From Galeruca laticollis (lineage: Eukaryota; Arthropoda; Insecta; Coleoptera; Chrysomelidae): a DNA stretch of 64,000 nucleotides. Numbering within the stretch: position 1 is the first letter of the stretch; each line of letters begins with the position of its first letter. The notes under the pieces were generated by a model. The model had not been told where the DNA came from. It ran no database searches and was given only the letters and a program-made list of their open reading frames with translations. Position numbers and translations under genes: made by a program. Below, piece after piece: positions 33,052 to 43,464 of the stretch. Where the stretch lies: the NCBI GenBank assembly GCA_963921935.1, contig OY998175.1, positions 263,679,709 through 263,743,708 on the forward strand, given 5' to 3'.

Positions 33052-33084
<33 letters not shown>
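33052..33084. repeat. (TA)n microsatellite, right of mariner-type element
   Basis: Continuation of the 31196-31318 repeat after the insertion. Confidence 0.95.
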
Positions 33085-33086
<2 letters not shown>

Positions 33087-33131
33087 TTATATATAAATTT
33101 TAAAATATTTTTATTTCTTGACCTAACATAT

Positions 33132-33404
33132 ATAATTTTCATATTAACTATTCTTGGAATAAAAGGTCTCCATTATTTTAATTATAACTTTATTCGCGTT
33201 TCGACATCATACGTGTTATCATCTGAAGAATGTTAATAAAATCTACGACTTTATACAACACAAAACATTTTAAAAATATTTTAAAATGTTTTCAGTTGTA
33301 TAAAGTAGTAGATTTTATTAACATTGTTCAGAAGATGACACGTATGATGTCGAAACGTGAATAAAATTATAATGAAAGTAATGGAGACAAGAATAGTTGA
33401 TATA

Positions 33405-33412
<8 letters not shown>
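33132..33412. mobile_element. Foldback element with two opposed ribozyme-like motifs
   Basis: A 281-bp near-perfect dyad centred at about 33272. The arms run from ATAATTTTCATATTAACTAT to the inverse at 33412. Each arm carries, in opposite orientation, a short hairpin flanked by CAGATGA/AGAAGATGA-type text and TGTCGAAACG (plus strand 33340-33358; minus strand 33226-33208). It is bounded on the right by a TA microsatellite. No open frame. Confidence 0.82.

Positions 33413-33459
<47 letters not shown>
33410..33459. repeat. (TA)n microsatellite
   Basis: About 25 TA units between the foldback element and the LINE 3' end. Confidence 0.95.
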
Positions 33460-33461
<2 letters not shown>

Positions 33462-33462
<1 letters not shown>

Positions 33463-34304
33463 ATTCATTTTAACAGCCTAGGCCGCCTTTCCGTTCCCAG
33501 TTTCCAATTTTTTCGGTCGAAGCAAAAATCTTCTTCCAAATCCCTCAATTCCATGGCTTCATCTATCTCGTTCCTCCAGCTTCTTCTCGGTCGTCCTCTT
33601 CTCCTTTTCTCCTTTTTTCTCGTGGCACCCATTCCAGTATTCGTCGTGGCCATCTATGTTTCCCCATTCTCTTTGTGTGTCAAAACCATGTAAGCTATTT
33701 TTCTGGAATTTATTTCTATCAGATTTGTGTCTGTTTTTGTCATATTTCTAATTGCTTCGTTCCTAATTCTATCTAGTCTAGATTTTCTGCAGCTTCGTCT
33801 TAGGAAATCCATTTCAGCTGATAGGAGTTTACTACGGTTTCTAGTACTAATGTCCCATACTTCTGCTCCATATGTTATTACAGTTTCAAAAATGGTTTTG
33901 TATATTCTTTTCTCCGTTTTGATAGTGATGATCTCGTCCCAAAGTATTGAGTTTAGAGATCGTGTGACTTCTTTCCCCTTATTAATTCTTTCTTTAATTT
34001 CATCTAGGTTATTTCCTTGTTTGTTATATATTACTTCCAAATACTTACAAGTTCCCACTCCTTTTATAAGGTCCTGGTCCAGTTCTATGTTATTTGTGTC
34101 ATCGTTTCCGATAATTAAGTATTCGGATTTGTTTGTATTGATGGTCAGTTCTACCTCCTGGTAACTTTCTTTCAATTTACTTATCATGTAACTCAAGTCA
34201 TCTTAATCATCAGCTATAACTACTTGGTCGTTGGTGAAATAGAGACTATATAGATTGTTTTCATCAATTTGCAGCCCCATATATTCGATTTTATTAGTCC
34301 AACG
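33462..34304 (-). pseudogene. LINE-L RT, C-terminal half (other half at 44747-45940)
   Basis: Minus-strand pieces: 34300-34200 has NKIEYMGLQIDENNLYSLYF, then VVIADD (catalytic FADDQ block, with a stop after it); 34196-33654 has LTINTNKSEYLIIG, GTCKYLEVIYNKQGN, ITYGAEVWD and ADMDFLRRSCR-like text; 33653-33465 has RRRGRPRRSWRNEIDEAM. This is the thumb and C-terminal part of an RTE-like LINE. It ends exactly at the gypsy LTR, and the N-terminal half lies on the other side in the same orientation. Confidence 0.82.
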
Positions 34305-35590
34305 TTCACTTAGCAGTTAACATTTCTAATAGAGTTTTAAATAAATAATTCAGCGATGCATGTTAAATGTATTGGTGGAATAGACCACATGTCCTTCCTT
34401 GCCAATGTTTTAAACAACTATTTAAATGTTGGTGGAATAAACTGTGTAGATATCTCACAGAAAAAAAATCCTGAATAGAAATTCGGAATGCGGCACCATA
34501 CGAGAGATTGTAATAGAGAATGGTAGTCGCAGAAATCCTGATAAAAGTTTTAAATATTCTGTATGGTTATTAAAAAAACTTGTTCTAAGAACGAATTCGC
34601 AGGGATTACTGGTAGGTTTTATTTTTTTTGTGTAATATTTTCTTAAATTGATAAAGGTTTTTGTCCAGGACAAATCATTAAATTAGATTGTATATTTGTA
34701 AAAAAATAATAAGTACAGTTTCATATATGTCACTGGACAGATATCTAATTATCGTGTTAATCAAAAAAAGGTCTATCTGTAACACACTTGGTGTTCTTGT
34801 AGCGATACCGCCTGGAATAATTTAACTATTCCGGTAAATTTAACTAAAATCACCCGACGGAAGAACTAAGGTGAAGATTTGTCGGCAATTTGCATTGACT
34901 CACAAGAAATGGTGTTTCCATAAGAGCCAATTCATGATCTAGATACTCAACATTGTATTATACTGAGAATTATTTAACCTAGGAAGATTTTATGGAGAAT
35001 CGACTTCGACTTGCTACTTCAAGATAAGTAAAATTATATTGTATGGCTTCACCATTCATATTTGTACAGCTTGTCTTAGTTTTTATTTATACTTTCTTTT
35101 TCTTCTCACATACACACTTTTACTAACCCATTATTGTCAAACTATGTAACACGTTTAAATATTTTTTCATTCATTATATTCATACATATTAGTAGTTTGT
35201 TGTTTTATTTATTATACAGAAAGACCTGTGAAATAGCCTTCAGTACATTTTTTTTTTTGCATAAGTATTGTCTAAAAACTAGCAGAGCACAGCAGGTAAG
35301 AGTTGACTGATTAAGGAGGTTGATTTCTTTCTAATTTTGTTTAGGAACAAAGTTAGTGGCGCCCTTTCTATTGATGTAACTTTACTGTTTTTTAGTTTCT
35401 CTCTCTCTCTCTCTTTCTCTTTCTTTTTCACATTTTTTTTCTTTAATTAAACTTCCTTCAGATAACAGAGCCCTGAGAACTGGCTCCGTTATCTCCAATC
35501 TCTTTGTCAGTTTGGAAAGAACCTACTCTCTTTTAATACTTTCAATTATTTAAATAATTTTTACCCTGAGAGTAAGAGGTTTTTGTTTCA
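34305..35590 (+). repeat. Gypsy 5' LTR
   Basis: Almost identical to 43465-44746. It contains a CT-rich (TCTCTC)n/TTTTC tract near 35400 and a stem ataacagagccctgag / ggctccgttat at about 35463-35492 that could form a hairpin in the RNA 5' end. It ends GGTTTTTGTTTCA directly before the primer-binding site. Confidence 0.92.
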
Positions 35591-36031
35591 TTGGCGCTCC
35601 AACGTGTATTAACTCTAACGTGTTGTTATCTGCTATTTCTTTTTGGTAAAAAAATTTTAATACTTGAAAATTTTTTTTCCTGCTATTAGGGGGGAAATAT
35701 CTTTGATATAATGTTCACTGTTTAACTTTTAATTATATTTTATGCTTTCTGCTTTTATAAAACAGGTCCTGTGTAATAAATATATACATCTTTTTCGTTG
35801 TTTGAAATATTATATGATATATGTTATATTATATTTATAACTGGTGTGAAGCTTAACGATTCATATATTACCCAGTTTTTATATCAATTCATTTGTTACC
35901 TTTCAGTGACCTTCAAATTGTAAATTAATGTTGTTGAGTATTTGTTTCAAAATTTTTTTTCTATCATTAGAGTATAAAATTTTAACTTAACTTTAATTAC
36001 CAAGAAAACTGTATTGAATTTAATTACAAAA
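35591..36031 (+). promoter_or_regulatory. Gypsy primer-binding site and leader
   Basis: TTGGCGCTCCAACGTG follows the LTR; TGGCGC-type primer sites are typical of gypsy elements and complement a tRNA 3' end. The remaining leader is AT-rich. A purine run (attaggggggaaata, about 35683) resembles the region before the 3' LTR. No open frame before gag. Confidence 0.7.
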
Positions 36032-37429
36032 ATGTCTTTGCCTTATAAATTGAAGGTCGAATATTTATTATCTCATGAGCTGGAACACGAATTGGCATAT
36101 AGAAATGTTGAAGTATTACCGACAGTAGCGGAGCGTAGAAAATTGTTGAGGGGTATTTTAGCTCAAGAAGCATCCGGTCGCAGTTCTATTTTATATGAGA
36201 ATAGTCAATTGAATTTTGATAGTGAAATAAACGGTATAGAGTTAACTTTATCTGATTTGAGCAGAAAAATTTCAGAATTTGTAGGATCAGATAGGGACAA
36301 TGAATATCTCAGATTAACATGTAGATTAGCTCATGCAAATAATCGGGTGTCTCGTTTGTCATGTAATAATGATGAGGAAGAATTAAAGAAAAAACAGTTT
36401 GCTACTCAGATTTTGTTGTTAGAGGGTGAACTTGATGGTAGATTACCGGGAACTATTCAGGCTCAATCAACTCCTGTGGGTCAGAACCAAAGCTTTACTT
36501 TCTCTAAGCCAGTACCTATATATAAATGGGGAATACATTTCTCAGGAATTGCAGAAAATGAATCTTTGGCAGGATTTTTAGAACGTGTAGAGTGTTTAAA
36601 GATTTCTCGAGGGGTAACAGATAACGAATTATTTTCTAGCGCTGCAGATCTCTTCACTGATCAGGCATTTTATTGGTATTTAAATGATAGAAGTCAATTT
36701 CAAAATTGGTCAGAGTTAGTTTCTAAATTAAAGTCAGATTTTCTCCCATATAATTATCAGGAAGATTTATTGGATGAAATTAAAAATAGAAAACAAAATA
36801 TTAATGAAAAAGTTACCTTATATATAAATTCTATGTGTAGTCTATTTAATCGATTAGAAATAAAACAGGATGAATCATCAAAAATTAGAATCATTAAGAG
36901 AAATTTGCTTTCTAACTATGTTCAACCGCTAGCTTTATTAGATATTACCAGTATCGAAGAGTTAACCGATAAATGTAAAAAGTTGGAAGAATCTTTTACC
37001 TACTCACAGAATTCTCAGAATTCAAGTATTAGTTCGAGCAAACCTAAAATATATCTAGAACCACAGTTAAATAATACTTTTACCTCATCTTATCGGTCTA
37101 GGAATCATAATAATTCAAGGCATCTATCTACAGTGTCTACAGTATTTTCACATAAAGTTTGCTGGAATTGTGGTGAACAGAATCATTTTTATCCGCAATG
37201 TAAATACGCTTTAAAAGTATTCTGTTATGGATGTGGAAATCCTGGATTTATAAAATCTAAATGTCCAAATTGTTCAAAAAACGAACCAAGCGGTCAGGTC
37301 AATGCTTTGGTGACACCTACCGCTCCTCAAAATCCTTCAGGATCCACACATCCAAAGCAAAAAAATTCAAAAAAACAATCAAAGTCAAGAACAGTTTCCG
37401 AAATAACGCCTTCAACCAGCAACCAATAA
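36032..37429 (+). CDS. Gypsy gag
   Basis: I take the ATG at 36032 (MSLPYKLKVEYLLSHELEHE) as the start; the reading frame is open a little upstream but without ATG. About 465 codons. The Retrotrans_gag capsid block runs roughly residues 180-300 (AFYWYLNDRSQFQNWSELV, LKSDFLPYNYQEDLLDEI). Two zinc knuckles, CWNCGEQNHFYPQC and CYGCGNPGFIKSKC, are followed by a Lys/Ser-rich tail. Fully open. The last 169 nt overlap the pol frame, which is -1 relative to gag. Confidence 0.93.
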   Translation: MSLPYKLKVEYLLSHELEHELAYRNVEVLPTVAERRKLLRGILAQEASGRSSILYENSQLNFDSEINGIELTLSDLSRKISEFVGSDRDNEYLRLTCRLAHANNRVSRLSCNNDEEELKKKQFATQILLLEGELDGRLPGTIQAQSTPVGQNQSFTFSKPVPIYKWGIHFSGIAENESLAGFLERVECLKISRGVTDNELFSSAADLFTDQAFYWYLNDRSQFQNWSELVSKLKSDFLPYNYQEDLLDEIKNRKQNINEKVTLYINSMCSLFNRLEIKQDESSKIRIIKRNLLSNYVQPLALLDITSIEELTDKCKKLEESFTYSQNSQNSSISSSKPKIYLEPQLNNTFTSSYRSRNHNNSRHLSTVSTVFSHKVCWNCGEQNHFYPQCKYALKVFCYGCGNPGFIKSKCPNCSKNEPSGQVNALVTPTAPQNPSGSTHPKQKNSKKQSKSRTVSEITPSTSNQ

Positions 37430-38931
37430 GTGAAATTTATTCCTTACCTAATCTATCTAAAAATTCAAATAAAACTAACTTATCTTATTTCAATAAAAAT
37501 GATTGGTTAGCTTGGTTAAATATAGTAAGATCGTTTTACAAACCAAGCAAAGTAAATAAATTTCAGAATTCTATAAATACTCAATTATCTAGTAATTACT
37601 TTTTAGACTTGTTATATCGAAAAGATAATGATAACAGGCCTTATGTGGATATTATTATTTTTGGGAAGACATTCTCTTGTTTGATTGATACAGGAAGTAA
37701 TCTGAGTGTTTTGGGTTCTCTAGGTCTTGAGTTTCTTAAGAATTTATCTATACCTATTTCTATTACCGAACAGTTTCAAGTTTCGACTGCTGATGGTACA
37801 TACCATGATGTTGGTGGTTTTGTAGAAACTTATGTCACAGTGGATAAGTTATCTCGGATTTTACCTTCAGTTACTCAAACAGTTATCTTAGGAATGGATT
37901 TTTTAAAGACATTCAATATTAAAATAGATTTTTCTAAATTTACTATGAATTTAAATGCCTTATCTTTAAATGTCATCAATACTGTTAAGGACGTCACAAC
38001 TTTAACAAATGATGAAAAAATTAAACTTGATGTTGTTATCGAAAAATTTAAAAGCATTAGCCCCAAGGATAAAATTGGTAGGACACATATCTTAGAGCAT
38101 TTTATCGACACAGGAAATTCTCCTCCATTTAAAATAAAACAGTATCCATTGCCTCAAGCTATGGAAGTTCATGTGAATAATGAGATAGATACATTATTAA
38201 AATTAGGGGTTATTGAACCAAGTACATCTCCTTATTGTTCTCCTATCTGTTTAACTCATAAACCTGATGGTAGTATAAGGTTACTTCTTGATGCTAGATT
38301 TTTAAACAAGCAAACTAAAGCAGATTCGTATATGATTCCAAATATCGAGGTAATTCTTAGTCAACTAAGGGATACGCGATATATTTCTAGTATCGATTTA
38401 AAACATGCTTTCTATCAAATACCTTTAGAAAAGTCGTCTCGTCCAAAAACAGCTTTCGCAATACGTTCTAGAGGACTATTTCAATTTACAAGTACACCAT
38501 TTGGTTTAATCTCAAGTCCAGCTACCATGTCACGATTAATGGATATGGTAATAGGTCCATCTTTAGAACCATATTGTTTTTATTATCTTGATGATATAAT
38601 TGTTTGTACATCACAGTTTGATAAACATGTTGAAATTTTGTCTAAAGTTTATGAGAAATTAAAAGAGGCTAATTTAACGGTAAATATTGATAAATGTCAT
38701 TTTTGTCGTCCTTCTCTTCGCTATTTAGGTTATACCTTGGATGAAAACGGGTTAAGTATTGACGGTGAAAAAACTAAAGCTATTACTAACTATCCTGTAC
38801 CGAGGACAACTACAGAGGTGCGTAGATTTTTAGGTGTTGTTTCATATTATCGTCGTTTTTTAAATAATTTTTCTACTTTATCTGCTCCCATTTCTGATCT
38901 TTTATCTAATAGAAAAAAAATCAACCAATAA
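37261..38931 (+). CDS. Gypsy pol: protease and reverse transcriptase
   Basis: Read by -1 frameshift from gag, so the ATG at 37261 need not be used. Protease: FSCLIDTGSNLSVLG (catalytic DTG) and TVILGMDFLKTFNIKID. RT: CLTHKPDGSIRLLLDARFLNK, SSIDLKHAFYQIPL (motif A), FTSTPFGLISSPATMSRLMD (motif B), YYLDDIIVCT (catalytic YLDD), LRYLGYTLDENG. The frame ends at a run of eight A (38913-38920), after which the RNase H frame is shifted; one A too many or too few would explain it. All RT catalytic residues are present. Confidence 0.93.
   Translation: MSKLFKKRTKRSGQCFGDTYRSSKSFRIHTSKAKKFKKTIKVKNSFRNNAFNQQPISEIYSLPNLSKNSNKTNLSYFNKNDWLAWLNIVRSFYKPSKVNKFQNSINTQLSSNYFLDLLYRKDNDNRPYVDIIIFGKTFSCLIDTGSNLSVLGSLGLEFLKNLSIPISITEQFQVSTADGTYHDVGGFVETYVTVDKLSRILPSVTQTVILGMDFLKTFNIKIDFSKFTMNLNALSLNVINTVKDVTTLTNDEKIKLDVVIEKFKSISPKDKIGRTHILEHFIDTGNSPPFKIKQYPLPQAMEVHVNNEIDTLLKLGVIEPSTSPYCSPICLTHKPDGSIRLLLDARFLNKQTKADSYMIPNIEVILSQLRDTRYISSIDLKHAFYQIPLEKSSRPKTAFAIRSRGLFQFTSTPFGLISSPATMSRLMDMVIGPSLEPYCFYYLDDIIVCTSQFDKHVEILSKVYEKLKEANLTVNIDKCHFCRPSLRYLGYTLDENGLSIDGEKTKAITNYPVPRTTTEVRRFLGVVSYYRRFLNNFSTLSAPISDLLSNRKKINQ
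37360..37375 (+). promoter_or_regulatory. Candidate -1 ribosomal frameshift site between gag and pol
   Basis: In the gag reading frame two slippery heptamers occur close together: A-AAA-AAT (37360-37366) and A-AAA-AAA (37369-37375). They lie inside the gag/pol overlap and upstream of the gag stop, which is where a -1 shift into pol is needed. Confidence 0.6.
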
Positions 38932-39266
38932 GTTGGACACCGGAAGCTCAAAAAGCTTTCGATGATATAAAAACTGTCTTAACTACCGCTCCCGTACTTT
39001 GTAGTCCTGATTTTGACAAATCATTTTATCTAATGTGTGATGCAAGTGATGTAGGTATTGGAAGTGTGCTTTTTCAGTTGGAAGATGGGTTGGAACATCC
39101 AGTAGCTTATTATAGTAATAAATTGAATAAATGTTAAAAGAAATACACAACTACTGAAAAAGAAGCCCTTGCAGTCCTATTATCTATTGATCATTTTCGT
39201 TATTATCTTCTGGGACGACATTTTACTGTCATCACCGATCACTCTTCTCTTGTTTGGTTAAATAAC
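38921..39266 (+). pseudogene. Gypsy RNase H, frameshift and one stop
   Basis: Continues pol in another frame: SWTPEAQKAFDDIKTVLT, SFYLMCDASDVGIGSVLF (active-site Asp), HPVAYYSNKLN, then a TAA stop at 39135-39137, then KYTTTEKEALAVLLSIDHFRYYL (active-site Glu) and TVITDHSSLVWL (active-site Asp). Apart from the A-run shift and this stop it is intact. Confidence 0.85.
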
Positions 39267-40724
39267 ATGAAGAAACCATCACCACGATTAGCTAGGTGGA
39301 TTCTACAACTTTCACAATACAATTTTTCGATAGTCCATCGTAGAGCAACGGGTACCGTACCTGCAGATTTTCTATCAAGGGTGCCGGAAATAAATGTATT
39401 AGATTTATCTTTACTAAAACCTGATAATTGGTATAAAATTATGATAAATAAGGTTCAATCCGATCCGGATAGTTATCCTAGTTTCAAGGTGGAAAATAAT
39501 ATCCTATATAAGCATGTCTTTAACAAGTATGCCAATATTTGCAATTTAACTGACTGGAAAATTGTAGTTCCAACGGAAAACAGACTTGAATTGTTATCGA
39601 AATTTCATGATGATCCTACTGCAGCTCATTTCGGTGTTTTCAAAACATTAGAGAGAATCTCAGAGTTATATTATTGGCCCAGAATGAGACAGAGTGTACA
39701 AAAATATGTGAGGCGCTGTAAAGTTTGTGCTGCCTGTAAGCCCACAAATTTGCCACAAGCTGGTCTCATGGGTAAATATCGTAACATAGGGTTTCCTTTC
39801 CAGTTAATTTCCTGTGATTTAATAGGCCCATATCCTAGATCTCGCCAGGGAAATACGTGTGCATTGGTCATTGTTGATTTCTTCTCTAAATTTGTTTTAA
39901 TTCAACCTTTAAAACAAGCTACCTCTTCTGCGATTGTGAAATTTATTGAAAATAATGTTTTTCTAATTTTTGGAGTTCCTCAAATAGTAGCTGTAGACAA
40001 TGGTAAACAGTTCACTAGTCAGTTGTTTAAAAGTTTGATGTCTAAGTACAATGTCCAAAGTATTTGGTACACTGCAAATTACACTCCTCAAGCCAATCAT
40101 ACTGAGCGTGTGAATAAATCTATTGTCACTGCAATACGTTCATATTGTTTTTCTGATCATAGAACTTGGGATGTAGAATTACAGAAAATAGCTCAGGCAA
40201 TTCGTTTGTCTAAACATGAAGTCACAGAATTTCCACCATCTTTTCTTGTGTTTGCTAGAAACGTACCTGTATCAGGGTCATTCTTCGGGAATATTGCAGA
40301 AAATGCAAATAATCAGCCTGCAATTGCTGATAAAATACACCGTTTACAGGATATTCAAGAAATGCCAAAAATTTTCGAAGATGTTAGAAAAAAATTACAC
40401 AAGGCTTACATAAAATCGAGTAACCGTTATAATCTTCGTAAGCGCGATATTAAATTTCATGTAGGTGATCATGTTTGGAAAAAGAATTATCAGAAATCTG
40501 ATAAAGCTCAATTTATTTCTGCAAAATTTATGCCTAAATATATACATTGTACTGTTAACCGTGTTATATCTCCCTTGATTTATGAACTTAAAGATAGTAA
40601 TGGCAAAAATATAGGACGATGGCATATTAAAGATCTAAAAGAATATAACTTATCTACTGATGAATCAAGTGACTCTACCGATGATGAAAATAATCCTGAC
40701 TCAGTATCTTCGGATAGTGAATGA
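39267..40724 (+). CDS. Gypsy integrase (end of pol)
   Basis: The ATG at 39267 is internal to pol. An H2C2 zinc finger (HDDPTAAHFGVFKT ... CKVCAACK) is followed by the DDE core: Asp in ISCDLIGPYP, Asp in AVDNGKQFTS, Glu in NHTERVNKSI. The C-terminal SH3-like part (FHVGDHVWKKNY, SPLIYELKDSNGK) ends in a highly acidic Ser/Asp tail (DESSDSTDDENN). 485 codons, open throughout. No chromodomain is seen. Confidence 0.94.
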   Translation: MKKPSPRLARWILQLSQYNFSIVHRRATGTVPADFLSRVPEINVLDLSLLKPDNWYKIMINKVQSDPDSYPSFKVENNILYKHVFNKYANICNLTDWKIVVPTENRLELLSKFHDDPTAAHFGVFKTLERISELYYWPRMRQSVQKYVRRCKVCAACKPTNLPQAGLMGKYRNIGFPFQLISCDLIGPYPRSRQGNTCALVIVDFFSKFVLIQPLKQATSSAIVKFIENNVFLIFGVPQIVAVDNGKQFTSQLFKSLMSKYNVQSIWYTANYTPQANHTERVNKSIVTAIRSYCFSDHRTWDVELQKIAQAIRLSKHEVTEFPPSFLVFARNVPVSGSFFGNIAENANNQPAIADKIHRLQDIQEMPKIFEDVRKKLHKAYIKSSNRYNLRKRDIKFHVGDHVWKKNYQKSDKAQFISAKFMPKYIHCTVNRVISPLIYELKDSNGKNIGRWHIKDLKEYNLSTDESSDSTDDENNPDSVSSDSE

Positions 40725-41623
40725 ACATTTGTTATATGAACACATTTTTACCTTATCTGCAAAAGTAATTTTACTGTAGATTTTTCTGTGTTGTGCAGAG
40801 AGTTAAAAATAATCTCTTGGCTAAATTAATTTGTTGGTAACCTAGGTTTATCTTGTAGATTATATTTTTGAAATTAGAAAGTATTAAGAGATTAATATTA
40901 TTTTTGTTTACTAAATTAGAGTTATGTGATGTTGGAACGGTAATTAGTATCACTAAAATTTGAATGTTCCATATTATATTTCTAATTTGTAGACTTATCT
41001 TTTCAGTCGAAATGTGTAGTTACACATACTGAAAAATATTATCTTATCTTACCGTTTTCAGTTGAATTGTGTCAAATGACACAAACTGAAATAATTTATC
41101 TTACCTAGGGTTTTTGTGTGTTAGAGAGAATGACACACAGAGCTTTATCTTTACCTTATTTTATCTCGTGTCGAAAATTTATCTTTACATTATCTTATCT
41201 TGTGTCGCAGCAGACATAAATCGTGCGTCTTCTGTACATTTAAATATTGTCCCACCAGACATCTATTGTATAGTATCCTAGCTTGCTATAATAGTTATAG
41301 CAAATTTTGACTCTTACCTCTTTTGGCACAGCAACACAGAAATGATCTATCTATGTTACTTAATAGTTGGTTTAATTTTATCTTAAAATTTGTATCTTTA
41401 TCTTTTCTAGTTAGATTCCAAATAAATCCAGTTCATTGTAAGGAATTTAATTTTCAGTGTTCGTAGCTTAAACGCTTATCTCTATCTAACAAATAGTTAT
41501 TTTCACTATTCAAAAATATCTATAATTATCTTGATATATCTTACCGTAGAAATTAAAATTTCTATCTGTCAAGAAAACATATTTTCTTTATCTTATAGTA
41601 AGGGAATTTGAGAGGATAGAACA

Positions 41624-42049
41624 AATAAGTTTGGAGTTTATTGCCTCACCTTTAGAATATGACATATGGTTGTTAAATATGTTAGTGCTGGAATAATCGT
41701 CCATTCCTTTGTGACAGTATTTGTATTTCCTCTAATTTACTTTCTCTCTGTTTGCTATTTAGGATTCTTATGAATTCTTATTATTATCTACATAGAAACA
41801 TCAAAATATCTTTTTGATATTTCTTTACCTGACTATGACTCATATACACTAGATTATAATATTAATCTAGGCATTAAAAACACAATATCTTTACCTTAAT
41901 GATTCACAATATCGAAAAGTAGATACGAATAAGTTTGGAGTTCGTTACCTCACCATTAGATAATGACTTGTTGTTGTTAAATATGTTAGTGCAGGAATCA
42001 TCGTCCATTCCCTTGTGTCAGTATTTGTATTTTCTTTAAAGTTTACTTC
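41624..42049. repeat. Direct repeat pair in gypsy post-pol region
   Basis: Copies at 41624-41750 and 41928-42049 share aataagtttggagtt, gttaaatatgttagtgc, ggaat followed by atcgtccattcc, and cagtatttgtatttt, with about 15 percent differences by eye; the spacer is about 180 bp. Confidence 0.85.
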
Positions 42050-43229
42050 TTCCCTCTTGTGAATATTGCGAAGTGTTTTTGATGTTCCTTTACCTGATTG
42101 TGACGTCTATATTCTCAATGAGAATAGTAAGTTTTTTTTATTTTTTTTCTTTTCTTTCCTTTCATTAGTTATAGGATACGACAATTAGTTATGAGTTTTA
42201 TCGACCTATTTATCTGAGCCATATTATGTTATTCTTTTCTCTTCCTATTATCATTTTATTTTAACTTTTATTTTTGATTTAAAGAATTTATCTGGGGTAG
42301 TATTCTTGTGAGTTTATTCTCACCAGTGTTGCTTGCAGTTCGGTCTACGGATAACGAGGGGCAACCCTGAAATATCACTCCTGGGCAAATGTCTTTTCCT
42401 ATATTCCTTACCTTCAGAACAAATATGCACTCAGTGAATAAGGTTCGTGACAAATACCTAACTTGTCTTTCATATAATGGGTGGTTAATGTTGGATCATC
42501 TTAATAAATTTCCAACTTTTAATCTTTTTCTATATCTTTTTATGTTTTTCCCGACTTTGTCTTTTTGGTATCATTTAATAACCCTTCAGGTTATTATTTT
42601 AGCGTTAATGATATGCTAGAATATCATTGAGTGTGCAGTACTCTGAACTGGACGTTTTGTAGTGTCTTCGTTTGAGCTACATTGCGGTGTGGGGTGTTTG
42701 AAGTTGTTATGGGGCAATGTGGAAGCAGTTGAATCGGAATACGAGGCTCTCTTTGCTGCTAAGTTTGCGCAATTTCGGTCTTGTGTGATCACTTACAACT
42801 TGGCACACCTTCTGTTTCTAGATTGAGCCATGGGGATTCTCAGCATCTGACCTGACGGTGGATATCGGATGCAGACAGTGCAGAACATGTATGAGGGTGT
42901 GTTTTTTATCTTTCATTTCTTTTTGTCTAAAATTTTCTTTTGTTATGCTGTATTTTAAGGGTTTGAGTAAGTTCAGTTACTAAACGGGTAGACTGTTCCT
43001 TTGTATCAGTACTTAAGTCCCTGAAAATGCATATCTGGGTTTTTGGTTTTCCTAATGTAAATTTTTTTTGTATTCGATTTAGGGTTCTATGTTGATAAGT
43101 AAGAGCAGTTACTAATTGGGTAGACTGTCCCTTTGAATAAGTGCTTAATAACACAGAAGCTTAAAGTTTATGTTAGTCTCAATATGGGGATGAACTTTAT
43201 TGGGGGTGTATAAATATGTACAAAATATG

Positions 43230-43272
<43 letters not shown>
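43230..43272. repeat. (TA)n microsatellite
   Basis: About 20 TA units inside the gypsy post-pol region. Confidence 0.95.
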
Positions 43273-43277
<5 letters not shown>

Positions 43278-43464
43278 TTGACTTCATCAATGTTTTTTTT
43301 AAAAATAGTAAGGACTTTCCTTTTTACTCATATGTGATTCTCATATTTTAAAGTTTCTATTTTAAATTTTCTTCCCTCGTTTTTTTTGGTCTCAATAGTT
43401 TAATTATATAACAAAAAAATTTTTTTTGAAAATTTTTTTTCTTGGCTGTTAGGGGTATGAAACG

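Larger units (their letters stand above)
40725..43464 (+). other. Gypsy post-pol non-coding region with hairpins and direct repeats
   Basis: 2.7 kb without a credible gene where other elements carry env. It contains serial hairpins (41000-41035: TTTTCAGT ... ACTGAAAA; 41055-41091: TTTTCAGTT with inner TTGTGTC-aaat-GACACAA; 41115-41139: TGTGTGT ... ACACACA), many TTATCTTTACC/TATCTTACC words, a direct repeat of about 125 bp (41624-41750 and 41928-42049), a second pair (about 42966-43016 and 43096-43148), a TA microsatellite (43230-43272) and a purine-rich tract (ttaggggtatga) before the 3' LTR. Open frames here (for example 42389-42619) look like chance. Confidence 0.8.

Noticed and set aside
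33727..34164. Plus-strand hydrophobic frame of 145 codons
   Set aside because: Exactly antisense to the LINE-L RT; a shadow.
40725..43464. Search for an env gene in the young gypsy element
   Set aside because: Only short, low-complexity frames (for example 42389-42619); no signal peptide, cleavage site or membrane anchor in order.
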